This document shows positions 50,976 to 61,322 of a stretch of DNA of 64,000 nt, one piece after another. This stretch comes from Pseudomonas huaxiensis. Its GTDB lineage: Bacteria; Pseudomonadota; Gammaproteobacteria; Pseudomonadales; Pseudomonadaceae. The notes under the pieces were generated by a model. That model was not told the origin of the DNA, made no database searches, and saw nothing but the letters and a program-made list of their open reading frames with translations. Location: contig NZ_QKVL01000004.1 in the NCBI RefSeq assembly GCF_003231275.1, positions 233,710-297,709 on the forward strand, read 5' to 3'. The position numbers were made by a program, and so were the translations under genes. Each line of letters starts with the position of its first letter. The first letter of the stretch is position 1.

Positions 50976-53423
50976 TCAGCGCACCTTGCCTTCGACGGGC
51001 GACAATTCCTCCTTGGTGAAGGCATCGACGTCAATGACGCGTCTGCGTGCCGTTTCAGCGGCGTGCAACTGGCTGGCTTGATCGGCATCGAGGACGCCCG
51101 CTCGCACGGCCGCGTCGATCAATGGTTCGCCGGCCTGTACGGTCAGTTCGCCATTTTTCAGGGCATGACGTAGCTGTTTGTGCAATGCGGTGCTATCGGC
51201 AAGCAGTTGGCTGGCGTGCTGCAGGGCGCCAACCGGATCCTGCGCGTCGGTCGGGCGATAACAGCCGGCGAGCAAGGCTTCCAGGGCCGGGTCGCCAGCG
51301 GCGCGACCGATCAGTGCGGCGATTTCCGCGTCCAGTTCATCGCTGGGGCCGGTATGGCGCCGGCCGAAGGGGAATACGATCAGCCGCAAGGCACCGCCGA
51401 GCAGCCGACTCGGGAAGTTATCAAGCAGGCGGTCCAGCGCCTTCTCCGCCTGGCCGAGACTTTCCTCCATGGCCCAGCGCAGCAGCGGTTGCAGGTGTTC
51501 CGGTGAATTCAGGTCGTGGTAACGCTTGAGCGCCGCCGAACTCAGGTACAGGTGACTGAGGACATCGCCCAGCCGTGCGGACAACCGCTCACGTCGCTTC
51601 AACTCGCCGCCCAGCAGCATCATGCACAGATCCGCCAGCAGCGCGAAGGCCGCGGCCTGGCGATTGAGCGCGCGGAAATAGCCTTGGCTGAGCGCGTCAC
51701 CTGGCGCTTTTTCAAAATGCCCCAGCCCAAGTCCGAGTATCAGCGTGCTGGCAGCATTGCCCACGGCGAAACCGATATGGCGCAGCAGCAGGGTGTCGAA
51801 CTCCTTGAGTGCCTGCTCATGGTCTTCCCGTCCTGCCAGCGCCATTTCCTTGAGAACGAAGGGGTGGCAGCGAATTGCGCCCTGGCCGAAGATCATCAGG
51901 TTGCGCGAGAGAATGTTGGCGCCTTCGACCGTGATGAAGATCGGCGCGCCCTGCCAACTGCGTCCCAGGTAATTGTTCGGGCCCATGATGATGCCCTTGC
52001 CGCCGTGGATATCCATGGCGTGCTGGATGCATTCGCGGCCGCGCTCGGTCAGGTGGTACTTGAGGATCGCCGAGAGTACCGATGGTTTCTCGCCAAGGTC
52101 GACGGCCTTGGCGGTCAGGATTCGCGCACTGTCCATCAGCCAGGCGTTGCCGCCGATACGTGCCAGGGATTCCTGGATGCCCTCGAAGGCTGCCAGTGGC
52201 ACGTTGAACTGTTCCCGAATCTGCGCGTATTGGCCACTGACCAAGCTGGTGAATTTGGCTGCGCCGGTGCCTACCGCCGGCAGGGAAATCGAGCGTCCCA
52301 CCGACAGGCAGTTCATCAGCATCATCCAGCCTTTGCCGAGCATGTCCTGGCCGCCAATCAGGAAGTCCAGCGGCACGAACACGTCCTTGCCGGCGTTGGG
52401 CCCATTCATGAACGCTGCGCCCAGCGGGTGGTGACGCTTGCCGATATCGACGCCGGGGGTGTCGGTCGGAATCAGCGCCAGGCTGATGCCCAGCTCTTCC
52501 TTGTCACCCAGCAGGTGGTCAGGGTCATAAGCTTTGAAGGCGAGGCCCAGTAAGGTGGCGACCGGTCCCAGGGTGATGTAGCGCTTTTCCCAGTTCAGGC
52601 GCAGACCCAGGACTTCCTGCCCTTGCCACTGTCCTTTGCAAATGATGCCAGTGTCGGGCATGGCACCGGCATCGGACCCGGCGAGGGGACCCGTGAGGGC
52701 GAAGCAGGGGATTTCCTCGCCACGGGCGAGGCGGGGCAGGTAGTGGTTGCGTTGTTCATCGGTACCGTAATGCAGCAGCAACTCTGCGGGACCGAGGGAG
52801 TTGGGCACCATCACGGTGGAGGCGAGGTCGCCGCTGCGGGTGGCCAGTTTCATCGCCACCTGCGAGTGGGCGTAGGCGGAAAAGCCCTTGCCGCCGTACT
52901 CCTTGGGAATGATCAGGGCGAAGAAGCCATGTGCCTTGATATGCGCCCAGGCTTCGGCGGGCAGGTCCATGTCCTGGCCGATCTGCCAGTCGCTGACCAT
53001 GGCGCAGAGTTCTTCGGTGGGGCCGTCGATGAATGCCTGTTCCTCGGCGCTCAGTTCGGCCTTTGGATAACTCAGCAGCGTGTTCCAGTCCGGGCGACCG
53101 CTGAACAGTTCGCCGTCCCACCACACGGTACCGGCGTCGATCGCCTCGCGCTCGGTGGTCGACATGGGCGGCAGGGTGCGCTGGAACCAGTTGAACATCG
53201 GCGCGGTAAACAGCTTGCGGCGCAGGTCCGGGAGCAGCAAAGGAGCGGCGATAGCGGCCACCACCAGCAGGAGCAGGACAGTCAGCCATCCGGGCGCCCG
53301 CGAAAAGATACCCATCGCCAGCACGTACGCTGCGACGAGCGCCAGGGCCGGCAACGCCGGTGTCCGTCGGTGCGCCAGCCAGGCCGAGCCCAGCACGAGC
53401 ACCACTAACCACAACAGCAACAT
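50976..53423 (-). CDS. fadE: Acyl-CoA dehydrogenase FadE
   Basis: 815 residues, the large FadE type. Two or three hydrophobic segments in the first 70 residues anchor it at the inner membrane. The FAD acyl-CoA dehydrogenase core follows: substrate loop IPKEYGGKGFSAYAHSQVAMKLATRSG and ITVEGANILSRNLMIFGQGAI with the conserved Glu used as catalytic base. A C-terminal FadE-specific domain (DUF1974) occupies about 520-800. It catalyses the first step of fatty-acid beta-oxidation. AGGAGG lies before the ATG. It is divergent from the GST gene. Confidence 0.95.
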   Translation of the reverse strand: MLLLWLVVLVLGSAWLAHRRTPALPALALVAAYVLAMGIFSRAPGWLTVLLLLVVAAIAAPLLLPDLRRKLFTAPMFNWFQRTLPPMSTTEREAIDAGTVWWDGELFSGRPDWNTLLSYPKAELSAEEQAFIDGPTEELCAMVSDWQIGQDMDLPAEAWAHIKAHGFFALIIPKEYGGKGFSAYAHSQVAMKLATRSGDLASTVMVPNSLGPAELLLHYGTDEQRNHYLPRLARGEEIPCFALTGPLAGSDAGAMPDTGIICKGQWQGQEVLGLRLNWEKRYITLGPVATLLGLAFKAYDPDHLLGDKEELGISLALIPTDTPGVDIGKRHHPLGAAFMNGPNAGKDVFVPLDFLIGGQDMLGKGWMMLMNCLSVGRSISLPAVGTGAAKFTSLVSGQYAQIREQFNVPLAAFEGIQESLARIGGNAWLMDSARILTAKAVDLGEKPSVLSAILKYHLTERGRECIQHAMDIHGGKGIIMGPNNYLGRSWQGAPIFITVEGANILSRNLMIFGQGAIRCHPFVLKEMALAGREDHEQALKEFDTLLLRHIGFAVGNAASTLILGLGLGHFEKAPGDALSQGYFRALNRQAAAFALLADLCMMLLGGELKRRERLSARLGDVLSHLYLSSAALKRYHDLNSPEHLQPLLRWAMEESLGQAEKALDRLLDNFPSRLLGGALRLIVFPFGRRHTGPSDELDAEIAALIGRAAGDPALEALLAGCYRPTDAQDPVGALQHASQLLADSTALHKQLRHALKNGELTVQAGEPLIDAAVRAGVLDADQASQLHAAETARRRVIDVDAFTKEELSPVEGKVR

Positions 53424-53609
53424 AGTCTTTCCTCCTGGAAACCTTGCACGTGTCAGTACGTCCCACAGAGCGTAGCCGGCCTCTGCCGAACGGCATTGTC
53501 TGAACAGTGACAGGTTGTTGGCGATGGAGTTCGCCGGGGCTGCTCGGCGATTGCCTGGGCGTCACGCTGGAGTAGACTGGGCGTCCCTTGCAGATATCAG
53601 GATGTCGTC

Positions 53610-54233
53610 ATGCTCAAGATCTGGGGCCGGAAGAATTCCAGCAACGTCAGGAAAGTGCTGTGGTGCGCGCAGGAGCTGGGGTTGGATTTCCAGTCTGTGG
53701 ACGCCGGTGGTGCGTTCGGGTTGGTCAATGAACCGCAGTACCGCGCACTCAACCCCAACGGGTTGGTGCCGATGATCGAAGATGATGGCCTGGTGCTCTG
53801 GGAGTCCAATGCCATCGTCCGGTATCTGTGCGCGAAACATGCACCGGGCACCGCCTGGTATCCAGAGGATCCGGTCGAGCGCGCCAAGGCCGACAAGTGG
53901 ATGGACTGGACCACGTCGTCGCTGGCGACGCCATTCCGCCCATTGTTCTGGGGCATCCTGCGCACACCGGAAGACCAGCGTGACTGGGTGGCAATCAATG
54001 CCGCGCACAAGACCTGTGCGCAACTGTTGTTGATCGCCGACGACACGTTGGCGTCGCAACCCTTCCTTTCCGGCCAGGCCCCGGGCATGGGTGATATTCC
54101 CCTGGGCTGTTTCGCCTACGCCTGGTTTGAGATGCCCATCGAGCGGCCGGAAATGCGTCACCTGCGTGCCTGGTACGAGCGCCTGCGCGAGCGTCCGGCT
54201 TACCAGGCGGCGGTCATGACCGCGCTGACCTGA
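53610..54233 (+). CDS. Glutathione S-transferase family protein
   Basis: 207 residues. An N-terminal thioredoxin-like domain (LKIWGRKNSSNVRKVLWCAQELGLDF; the active Ser/Asn are in RKNSSN) with the glutathione-binding NPNGLVPMIEDDGLVLWESNAI, then a helical C-terminal domain. The RxSxNxxK pattern marks a Ser-type GST of the kind acting as detoxification or isomerisation enzymes. The substrate is unknown. It is divergent from fadE. Confidence 0.92.
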   Translation: MLKIWGRKNSSNVRKVLWCAQELGLDFQSVDAGGAFGLVNEPQYRALNPNGLVPMIEDDGLVLWESNAIVRYLCAKHAPGTAWYPEDPVERAKADKWMDWTTSSLATPFRPLFWGILRTPEDQRDWVAINAAHKTCAQLLLIADDTLASQPFLSGQAPGMGDIPLGCFAYAWFEMPIERPEMRHLRAWYERLRERPAYQAAVMTALT

Positions 54234-54378
54234 AAGCTTCGCTCAATGCGATAGTTATTATCGATAGGCTTGACTGTACTTGTGTGGCCGGGGCTTGCAC
54301 CATGGCCCGCATTAATGCGACGGGCGGGCCCGTTCGCCGCCTGATTCACGAATAATTCCAACGGTGCAAAAAACCGCT

Positions 54379-55311
54379 ATGAGTTCTGCTCTGTCCATTC
54401 GGCAGCTAACCAAGACCTACGGCAACGGCTTCCAGGCCCTCAAGGGCATTGATCTGGACGTCGCCGAAGGTGACTTCTTCGCTTTGCTCGGCCCCAACGG
54501 CGCCGGCAAATCCACAACCATCGGCATTCTCTCGACCCTGGTGAACAAGACCAGCGGCAGCGTCAGTGTCTTCGGCCACGACCTGGACCGTCAGCCCGCC
54601 GCGCTCAAGCGCAGCATCGGCGTGGTGCCCCAGGAGTTCAACTTCAACCAGTTCGAAAAGACCTTCGACATCGTCGTCACCCAGGCCGGCTACTACGGTA
54701 TTCCGCCGAAGGTTGCCAACGAGCGCGCCGAGCAATATCTGACGCAACTGGGGCTGTGGGACAAGCGCGACGTGCCGTCTCGTTCGCTGTCCGGTGGCAT
54801 GAAGCGCCGGCTGATGATTGCCCGGGCGCTGATCCATCAGCCTCGCCTGTTGATCCTCGACGAGCCGACCGCGGGTGTGGATATCGAGCTGCGCCGTTCG
54901 ATGTGGGGCTTCCTCACCGAGCTGAACCAGCAAGGCATCACCATCATCCTCACCACGCACTACCTGGAAGAGGCCGAACAGTTGTGCCGCAACATCGGCA
55001 TCATCGATCACGGCACCATTGTCGAGAACACCAGCATGCGCCAGTTGCTGGGCAAGCTGCACGTCGAAACATTCGTGCTCGACCTGAAGCATGACCTGGC
55101 GCAGACACCGCAACTGGCCGGTTATCCCTGCCGCCTGATCAATCCGCACACCCTGGAAGTCCAGGTCGACAAGGAAGTGGGCATCACTGCGCTGTTCGGC
55201 CAACTGGCCTTGCAGAACATCGAAGTGATCAGCCTGCGCAACAAGACCAATCGTCTCGAGGAGTTGTTCGTGTCCCTGGTTGAAAAGAATCTCTCCAAGG
55301 TGGCGATATGA
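54379..55311 (+). CDS. ABC transporter ATP-binding protein (YadG-type)
   Basis: 310 residues from the ATG at 54379. Walker A GPNGAGKST, Q-loop VVPQEF, signature SLSGGMKRRL, Walker B LLILDEPTAG and the switch His in LTTHYLEEAE are intact. The sequence follows E. coli YadG closely, including VPQEFNFNQFE and DEPTAGVDIELRRSMWGFL. A GTG at 54364 is in frame but adds a non-family extension. It overlaps the permease start by four bases. The substrate of YadGH-type exporters is unknown. Confidence 0.94.
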   Translation: MSSALSIRQLTKTYGNGFQALKGIDLDVAEGDFFALLGPNGAGKSTTIGILSTLVNKTSGSVSVFGHDLDRQPAALKRSIGVVPQEFNFNQFEKTFDIVVTQAGYYGIPPKVANERAEQYLTQLGLWDKRDVPSRSLSGGMKRRLMIARALIHQPRLLILDEPTAGVDIELRRSMWGFLTELNQQGITIILTTHYLEEAEQLCRNIGIIDHGTIVENTSMRQLLGKLHVETFVLDLKHDLAQTPQLAGYPCRLINPHTLEVQVDKEVGITALFGQLALQNIEVISLRNKTNRLEELFVSLVEKNLSKVAI

Positions 55312-56087
55312 GCTCGGAACTGCGCGCCAATCTGGTCGCCCTCAACACCATCGTCTACCGCGAAGTACGCCGTTTCACCCGGATCTGGCCGCAGACCCTG
55401 CTGCCGCCGGCGATCACCATGGTCCTGTACTTCGTCATCTTCGGTAACCTTATCGGCCGGCAGATCGGTGACATGGGTGGCTTCACCTACATGGAGTACA
55501 TCGTGCCGGGTCTGATCATGATGTCGGTGATCACCAACTCCTACGGCAACGTGGTGTCGAGCTTCTTCGGCAGCAAGTTCCAGCGTTCCATCGAAGAACT
55601 GATGGTTTCACCGGTCTCGCCGCACACCATTCTTATCGGCTACACCCTCGGTGGCGTGTTGCGCGGACTGGCGGTGGGGGTGATCGTGACCTTGCTGTCG
55701 CTGTTCTTCACCCATCTGCAGGTGCATCACCTGGGTGTGACGGTGCTGGTGGTGTTGTTGACCGCGACCATCTTCTCGCTGTTGGGCTTCATCAACGCGG
55801 TCTTTGCGCGCAACTTCGACGATATCTCGATTATTCCGACATTCGTCCTGACGCCCCTGACCTACCTCGGCGGGGTGTTCTATTCGATCAACCTGCTGCC
55901 GCCGTTCTGGCAGACCGTATCGATGGCCAACCCGGTACTGCACATGGTCAACTCGTTCCGCTACGGCATTCTCGGTGTGTCCGATATCCGTATCGGCGTT
56001 GCCATCACCTTCATGCTGGTTGCCACCGCAGTGCTGTACTTCGGGTGTGTTCGCCTACTGATCAGTGGGCGTGGAATGCGTAGCTGA
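55308..56087 (+). CDS. ABC-2 type transporter permease (YadH-type)
   Basis: 259 residues with six membrane helices. ABC-2 signature segments: LLPPAITMVLYFVIFGNLIG near the start, SSFFGSKFQRSIEELMVSP before the middle helices, and PLTYLGGVFYSINLLPPFWQTVSMANPVLHMVNSFRYG near the end. It forms the membrane half of the exporter with the preceding ATPase. The start ATG lies in the ATPase stop. The end overlaps the convergent DUF2062 gene by 33 bases. Confidence 0.94.
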   Translation: MSSELRANLVALNTIVYREVRRFTRIWPQTLLPPAITMVLYFVIFGNLIGRQIGDMGGFTYMEYIVPGLIMMSVITNSYGNVVSSFFGSKFQRSIEELMVSPVSPHTILIGYTLGGVLRGLAVGVIVTLLSLFFTHLQVHHLGVTVLVVLLTATIFSLLGFINAVFARNFDDISIIPTFVLTPLTYLGGVFYSINLLPPFWQTVSMANPVLHMVNSFRYGILGVSDIRIGVAITFMLVATAVLYFGCVRLLISGRGMRS

Positions 56088-56594
56088 TTTCGCCTTGCGC
56101 CGGCGCCACTGCCGACCTACCCACCAGCGCCAGTAGAGCATGGTCAGGCAGTAGGCCAGGGCGCCGAGCAGCACGCCGCAGACTACCGAGCCGAGAAGGA
56201 AGGGTTGCCACAATGTGGATAACTGGTCGGTGATCCATTCGAAGGTGATTTCTTCCGGCAAGGTGCGAGCCGGGATCTGCATCAGCCAGGCGCCCATTTG
56301 ATAGGTGCAATAGAACACCGGCGGCATGGTGATCGGATTGGTCAGCCAGACCAGGCTGACGGCGATCGGCATGTTGCCACGCACCAGAATAGCCAGGCTG
56401 GCGGCCAGCAGCATCTGCATCGGAATCGGGATGAAGGCGGCGAAAATACCAACTGCCATGGCCCGGGCCACCGAGTGACGGTTGAGGTGCCAGAGGTTGG
56501 CGTCATGCAGCAGCCGACCGAGGAATCGTAAGGACTTGTGTTCCCGGATGCTCGTCGGATCGGGCATGTAGCGTTTGAAAAGTCGACGCGGCAT
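56055..56594 (-). CDS. DUF2062 membrane protein
   Basis: 179 residues starting MPRRLFKRYMPDPTSIREHKSL. The DUF2062 core is NRHSVARAMAVGIFAAFIPIPMQML (about 39-63), then two or three further helices (about 65-85, 130-152) and a highly basic tail RRRKAKSA. The family is widespread in Gram-negatives, often near comEC or envelope genes, and its function is unknown. It overlaps the end of the ABC permease and is divergent from comEC. Confidence 0.88.
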   Translation of the reverse strand: MPRRLFKRYMPDPTSIREHKSLRFLGRLLHDANLWHLNRHSVARAMAVGIFAAFIPIPMQMLLAASLAILVRGNMPIAVSLVWLTNPITMPPVFYCTYQMGAWLMQIPARTLPEEITFEWITDQLSTLWQPFLLGSVVCGVLLGALAYCLTMLYWRWWVGRQWRRRKAKSATHSTPTDQ

Positions 56595-56734
56595 GTGGGG
56601 TCTCGGCGGTCGGAAGTGGGCAAGTATGCACGTATTACAAGTAGTGACTATTCAGACTTTGTGACAATTAATAAGTGAGCGTTGGCCCGTGTTGATCTAA
56701 GCCTGCGGAGGGGTTTTGTTCAATCGGAGTACAA

Positions 56735-58960
56735 ATGACGCGCACAGGGATGTTGTCGCTCGCGCTCGGGCTGTTGTGCCTGAGATTCATGCCGGAGCTG
56801 CCGTCCGTCGGCTGGCTGGTTACCTTCGCGTTGCTAGGGCTGGTCTGCCTCTGGCGGCGCGCCTTCCCGTTGGCTTTTTTCCTGTTTGGCCTGTGTTGGG
56901 CCTGTCTGTGCGCCCAGAGTGCGCTGAACGACCGTCTGGCGAGGGATCTGGACGGACGCACGCTGTGGCTCGAAGGGCGGGTGGTCGGACTACCGGAGCA
57001 GGGCGAGCGTGGTGTCCGTTTCGAGCTGGCCGAGGCGCAGTCCCGCCGTGCTGAGCTACCGCATCTTTTGCGTTTGAGCTGGCCGGAGGGGCCGCCGGTC
57101 AGAAGTGGTGAGCGTTGGCGCCTGGCGGTGAATCTCAAGCGTCCACAAGGTTTACTCAATCCTCATGCGTCCGATCCGCAGGCGGTATTGCTGGCCAGAC
57201 GCATCGGCGCGCAGGGGACGGTCAAGGCCGGCGAGCGGCTGGAGCCGGCCACTGCGGCATGGCGTGACGGCATTCGCCAGCGCTTGCTGGCGGTCGATGC
57301 CAATGGGCGCGAACGCGCGTTGATTGCGTTGGTGCTCGGTGATGGCGCAGGGCTTGAACGGGAGGACTGGCAAACCTTGCAGGCCACCGGCACGGTCCAC
57401 CTGTTGGTGATTTCCGGGCAGCATATCGGCTTGCTCGCGGGGCTGGTCTACGCGCTGGTCAGTGGCTTGGCGCGACTGGGCTGGTGGCCGCGGCGCCTGC
57501 CGTGGTTGCCGTGGGCCTGCGGGCTGGCCTTCGCCGCTGCGCTCGGCTATGGCTTGCTGGCCGGTTTCCAGGTGCCCGTGCAGCGGGCCTGCATCATGCT
57601 CGCGGTAGTGCTGGCCTGGCGCTTGCGCTACCGGCACCTGGGCATCGCCTGGCCGTTGCTGATTGCCCTCAATGGCGTGCTGTTGTTCGAGCCCCTCGCC
57701 AGTCTGTTGCCCGGTTTCTGGTTGTCGTTCTCGGCGGTGGCGGTGTTGTTGCTGATTTTCAGCGGTCGCCTGGGTGCCTGGTCGGCGTGGCTGGCCTGGG
57801 GGCGGGCGCAGTGGTTTATCGCAATTGGATTGTTGCCGGTGTTGCTTGCGCTTGGGCTACCGGTCAGCCTCAGCGCGCCGCTGGCCAACCTGTTTGCCGT
57901 GCCATGGCTCAGTATCCTGGTGTTGCCGCTGGCGCTGTTGGGTACGCTGCTCCTGCCGTTGCCAATCATTGGCGAAAGCCTGCTATGGCTGGCCGGTGCA
58001 CTGCTCAACGTCCTTTTCGATCTGCTCGCTTGGCTGGCCGCCTGGCAACCGGCCTGGATCGCCCCGCAATTACCGCTGTGGAGCTGGCTCCTGGTGGCTG
58101 TCGGGGCGTTTTTGTTGCTGTTGCCCAGTGGGCTGCCGATGCGCGTGCTCGGCTGGCCGTTGCTCTTGCTGGCGGGTTTCACTCCGCGCGAGGGCATTCC
58201 CGAAGGGCAGGTGGAAGTCTGGCAACTGGATGTAGGGCAGGGGTTGGCGTACGTCTTGCGCACCCGTCAGCACGCGATGCTTTTTGATGCTGGCCCGACG
58301 CGGGCCGAAGTGGACCTTGGCGAGTTGGTGGTGCTGCCGACTCTGCGCAAGCTGGGAGTGAAGGCCCTGGACCTGATGGTGCTCAGCCACGCCCATGCTG
58401 ACCATACCGGTGGCGCGCTCGCGGTGCAGCGTGGATTGCTGGTACGAAGGGTGCTCGGTGGCGAGCCGGACGAGATGGCCGAAGCGCTGCAAGCCGAACC
58501 GTGCATCAGTGGAGAACAATGGGAGTGGGATGGCGTGCGGTTTTCCCTCTGGCAATGGACGCAGGCCACTGACAGCAACCAGCATTCCTGCACCCTTCGC
58601 GTAGAGGCCGGGGGAGAAACGCTGCTGCTGGCAGGCGATATCGACCGCCATGCCGAGCAGGCGTGGCTGGAGGGATTTCAGGCCGGCCCGGTGGACTGGC
58701 TGCAGTCGCCGCATCACGGCAGCAAGAGTTCCTCCAGCTCACGCTTCCTCAGGGCCCTGACGCCCCGCGGCGTACTGATTTCTCGCGGGCGTCACAACGG
58801 TTTCGGTCATCCCGCGCCGCTGGTCATGGCGCGGTACGCGGCATTGGGCATCGCCACCTACGACAGTGCGCTGCTTGGCGCGGTACGCCTGCGCCTGGGC
58901 AGTTTCGGTGCTCCCCATGGCCTGCGTGAACAGCGCCGTTTCTGGCGTGAACCGACGTGA
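56735..58960 (+). CDS. comEC: DNA internalisation competence protein ComEC/Rec2
   Basis: 741 residues. An N-terminal soluble/OB-like domain (DUF4131 part, about 20-190), a competence transmembrane core (about 200-480; VHLLVISGQHIGLLAGLVYAL with the conserved HIGLLAGL), and a C-terminal metallo-beta-lactamase domain (about 490-735) with metal ligands SHAHADHTGG, LLLAGDID and SPHHGSKSSS. It forms the inner-membrane channel for single-stranded DNA in natural transformation. GGAG precedes the ATG. It is followed 64 bases later by the exbB-lpxK operon. Confidence 0.96.
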   Translation: MTRTGMLSLALGLLCLRFMPELPSVGWLVTFALLGLVCLWRRAFPLAFFLFGLCWACLCAQSALNDRLARDLDGRTLWLEGRVVGLPEQGERGVRFELAEAQSRRAELPHLLRLSWPEGPPVRSGERWRLAVNLKRPQGLLNPHASDPQAVLLARRIGAQGTVKAGERLEPATAAWRDGIRQRLLAVDANGRERALIALVLGDGAGLEREDWQTLQATGTVHLLVISGQHIGLLAGLVYALVSGLARLGWWPRRLPWLPWACGLAFAAALGYGLLAGFQVPVQRACIMLAVVLAWRLRYRHLGIAWPLLIALNGVLLFEPLASLLPGFWLSFSAVAVLLLIFSGRLGAWSAWLAWGRAQWFIAIGLLPVLLALGLPVSLSAPLANLFAVPWLSILVLPLALLGTLLLPLPIIGESLLWLAGALLNVLFDLLAWLAAWQPAWIAPQLPLWSWLLVAVGAFLLLLPSGLPMRVLGWPLLLLAGFTPREGIPEGQVEVWQLDVGQGLAYVLRTRQHAMLFDAGPTRAEVDLGELVVLPTLRKLGVKALDLMVLSHAHADHTGGALAVQRGLLVRRVLGGEPDEMAEALQAEPCISGEQWEWDGVRFSLWQWTQATDSNQHSCTLRVEAGGETLLLAGDIDRHAEQAWLEGFQAGPVDWLQSPHHGSKSSSSSRFLRALTPRGVLISRGRHNGFGHPAPLVMARYAALGIATYDSALLGAVRLRLGSFGAPHGLREQRRFWREPT

Positions 58961-59024
58961 CAGTCTTCGGCAGCCACCGCCCCCTATGGTAGAGTGCAGA
59001 ACTTTTTCCGAGGGGGTCCTTAAA

Positions 59025-59663
59025 GTGTGGGAATTGGTCAAGTCCGGTGGTTGGATGATGCTGCCGATCATTCTGAGTTCCATCGCTGCCATGGCTATCG
59101 TTGCCGAACGCCTGTGGACCCTGCGCGCCAGTCGCGTCACGCCGCCACACCTGCTGGGGCAGGTCTGGCGCTGGATCAAGGACAAGCAGCTCAACACTGA
59201 AAAGCTCAAGGCGCTGCGTGCCGATTCGCCGCTGGGCGAGATCCTCGCCGCAGGCCTGGCCAACTCCCGTCATGGTCGCGAGATCATGAAAGAGTGCATT
59301 GAAGAGGCTGCTGCCCGGGTCATCCATGAGTTGGAGCGCTACATCAACGCCCTCGGCACCATCGCCGCGATGGCGCCGTTGCTGGGTCTGCTCGGCACGG
59401 TGCTGGGCATGATCGATATCTTCAGTTCGTTCATGGGCTCTGGCATGACCACCAATGCCGCAGTTCTGGCTGGCGGTATCTCCAAGGCACTGATCACCAC
59501 GGCTGCGGGCTTGATGGTCGGTATTCCCGCAGTGTTCTTCCACCGTTTCCTGCAGCGCCGGATCGATGAGCTGGTGGTCGGGATGGAGCAGGAAGCGATC
59601 AAGCTGGTCGAGGTGGTGCAGGGCGACCGTGACGTTGATCTGGCTGCCGGGAGCAAGGCGTGA
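59025..59663 (+). CDS. exbB: MotA/TolQ/ExbB-family proton channel subunit
   Basis: 212 residues from the GTG at 59025 (VWELVKSGGWMMLPIILSS), with AGGGGG upstream. Three membrane helices are visible: about 10-30, 105-130 and 145-170, with APLLGLLGTVLGMIDIF in the second and GISKALITTAAGLMVGIPAVFFH in the third. With ExbD it makes a proton-driven motor unit. Its place between comEC and lpxK suggests a role in the envelope rather than in classical siderophore uptake. The next gene overlaps by four bases. Confidence 0.9.
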   Translation: MWELVKSGGWMMLPIILSSIAAMAIVAERLWTLRASRVTPPHLLGQVWRWIKDKQLNTEKLKALRADSPLGEILAAGLANSRHGREIMKECIEEAAARVIHELERYINALGTIAAMAPLLGLLGTVLGMIDIFSSFMGSGMTTNAAVLAGGISKALITTAAGLMVGIPAVFFHRFLQRRIDELVVGMEQEAIKLVEVVQGDRDVDLAAGSKA

Positions 59664-60091
59664 AATTTCGGCGCAAGCAACGCGAGAACGTTGATATCAA
59701 CCTGGCTTCGTTGATCGATGTGGTCTTCATCCTGTTGCTGTTCTTCGTCGTCACTACCACCTTCACCCGCGAAACCCAGTTGCGCGTGGAACTGCCCGAG
59801 GCCGCGAGCGGCGCGCCGGTGCCGGACTCCGAGCAGAAGCTGGTGGAAATCAGCATCAGCGCGGAGGGCGTTTATTCGGTGAACAACCATCTGCTACCCA
59901 AGAGCGACCTGGCCACGCTGACCGAGGCGCTGCAAAAGGAAGCGGGCGGTGACACCAAGCTGCCGCTGGCAATCAGCGCTGACGGCAAGACACCGCACCA
60001 GGCCGTGGTGACTGCAATGGACGCGGCCGGCAAGCTCGGCTTCAGCCACCTGCGCATGACCACGGTCGAGGCTGCGCCGGGGACGCCCTGA
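59660..60091 (+). CDS. exbD: ExbD/TolR-family protein
   Basis: 143 residues from a GTG overlapping the exbB stop. One N-terminal membrane helix ([20 protein letters not shown], about 14-33) with the proton-path Asp in LIDVVF, then a periplasmic domain (about 45-140; LPEAASG ... [24 protein letters not shown]). It pairs with the preceding ExbB-like subunit. The lpxK start overlaps its stop by one base. Confidence 0.92.
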   Translation: MKFRRKQRENVDINLASLIDVVFILLLFFVVTTTFTRETQLRVELPEAASGAPVPDSEQKLVEISISAEGVYSVNNHLLPKSDLATLTEALQKEAGGDTKLPLAISADGKTPHQAVVTAMDAAGKLGFSHLRMTTVEAAPGTP

Positions 60092-61098
60092 TGGCTTTCG
60101 CCGATCGCCTGCTGGAGGCCTGGTATAAAGGCCATCCGTTGCTTGCGCTGTTGTCCCCGCTGGAAGCGCTGTACCGCAAGGTGGTGCGCGGCAAGCGCGA
60201 GCGTTTTCTGGCAGGCCAGGGTGATATCTACCGCGCGCCTTTGCCGGTGCTGGTGGTGGGTAACATCACCGTGGGCGGCACCGGCAAGACCCCGCTGATT
60301 CTCTTTCTGATCGAGCATTGTCGCCAGCGCGGCCTGCGCGTTGGTGTGGTCAGCCGCGGCTACGGCGCCACGCCGCCACAATTGCCCTGGCGGGTGTGCG
60401 TCGACCAGCCGGCCAGCCAGGCCGGTGACGAGCCACTGTTGATCGTCCAGCGCAGCGGTGTACCGTTGATGATTGATCCGGACCGTTCGCAAGCGGTGCG
60501 TGCGCTGCTTGAGGCCGAACCGCTGGATCTGATTCTCTGCGACGACGGCTTGCAGCACTATCGCCTGGCTCGCGACTTGGAACTAGTGCTGATCGATGCT
60601 GCCCGCGGACTTGGTAATCGCCGTTGCCTGCCCGCAGGGCCATTGCGTGAACCTGTCGAGCGTCTGCAAGAGGTCGATGCGCTGCTCTACAACGGGGCTG
60701 CTGCAGATCGCGAAGACGGTTTCGCGTTCACCCTGCAGCCCACCGCGCTGGTCAACCTGAGCAGCGGCGAGCGCCGCCCGCTGGATCACTTCCCGGCAGG
60801 CCAGGCGTTGCATGCTGTGGCTGGCATCGGTAACCCGCAACGTTTCTTCAATACCTTGCAAGGACTAAACTGGCAGCCTGTGCCGCATCCCTTCGCCGAT
60901 CATGCTGCCTTCAGCCCGGAAGCCCTGAGCTTCAGCCCGGCGCTGCCGTTGGTGATGACTGAGAAGGATGCTGTGAAATGCCGCAGTTTCGCCGAGCCGG
61001 ACTGGTGGTACCTTGCCGTCGACGCACAACCGTCGCCGGCTTTCGTGCGTTGGCTCGATGAGCAACTGACGCGCCTGCTGCCGGCCCGGCAGCCCTGA
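60091..61098 (+). CDS. lpxK: Tetraacyldisaccharide 4'-kinase LpxK
   Basis: 335 residues, the usual length. It phosphorylates the lipid A precursor at the inner membrane. An N-terminal membrane-associated helix ([17 protein letters not shown]) is followed by the Walker A loop [16 protein letters not shown] and the catalytic [16 protein letters not shown]. The late [12 protein letters not shown] is family-typical. It overlaps exbD by one base and precedes trm112 by 38 bases. Confidence 0.96.
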   Translation: MAFADRLLEAWYKGHPLLALLSPLEALYRKVVRGKRERFLAGQGDIYRAPLPVLVVGNITVGGTGKTPLILFLIEHCRQRGLRVGVVSRGYGATPPQLPWRVCVDQPASQAGDEPLLIVQRSGVPLMIDPDRSQAVRALLEAEPLDLILCDDGLQHYRLARDLELVLIDAARGLGNRRCLPAGPLREPVERLQEVDALLYNGAAADREDGFAFTLQPTALVNLSSGERRPLDHFPAGQALHAVAGIGNPQRFFNTLQGLNWQPVPHPFADHAAFSPEALSFSPALPLVMTEKDAVKCRSFAEPDWWYLAVDAQPSPAFVRWLDEQLTRLLPARQP

Positions 61099-61136
61099 TT
61101 CTTTTCTGTTTCCGGCCACGCGCCTGAGGACTTTCC

Positions 61137-61322
61137 ATGGACACCAAACTGCTCGATATCCTCGCTTGCCCGATCACCAAAGGCCCGCTCAAGCTCAGCG
61201 CCGACAAGACCGAGCTGATCAGCAAGGGCGCCGGCCTGGCCTATCCGGTTCGGGACGGCATTCCGGTGATGCTGGAAAGCGAAGCCCGGACTCTCACTGA
61301 TGACGAGCGCCTGGACAAATGA
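61137..61322 (+). CDS. Trm112-family small protein (YcaR-like)
   Basis: 61 residues: [20 protein letters not shown]. The typical bacterial Trm112 domain binds zinc through Cys; here the CPxxKGPL motif keeps one Cys and the second half has [11 protein letters not shown]. In E. coli the homologue ycaR also sits directly before kdsB. The function is not established; related proteins activate methyltransferases. It overlaps kdsB by four bases. Confidence 0.93.
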   Translation: MDTKLLDILACPITKGPLKLSADKTELISKGAGLAYPVRDGIPVMLESEARTLTDDERLDK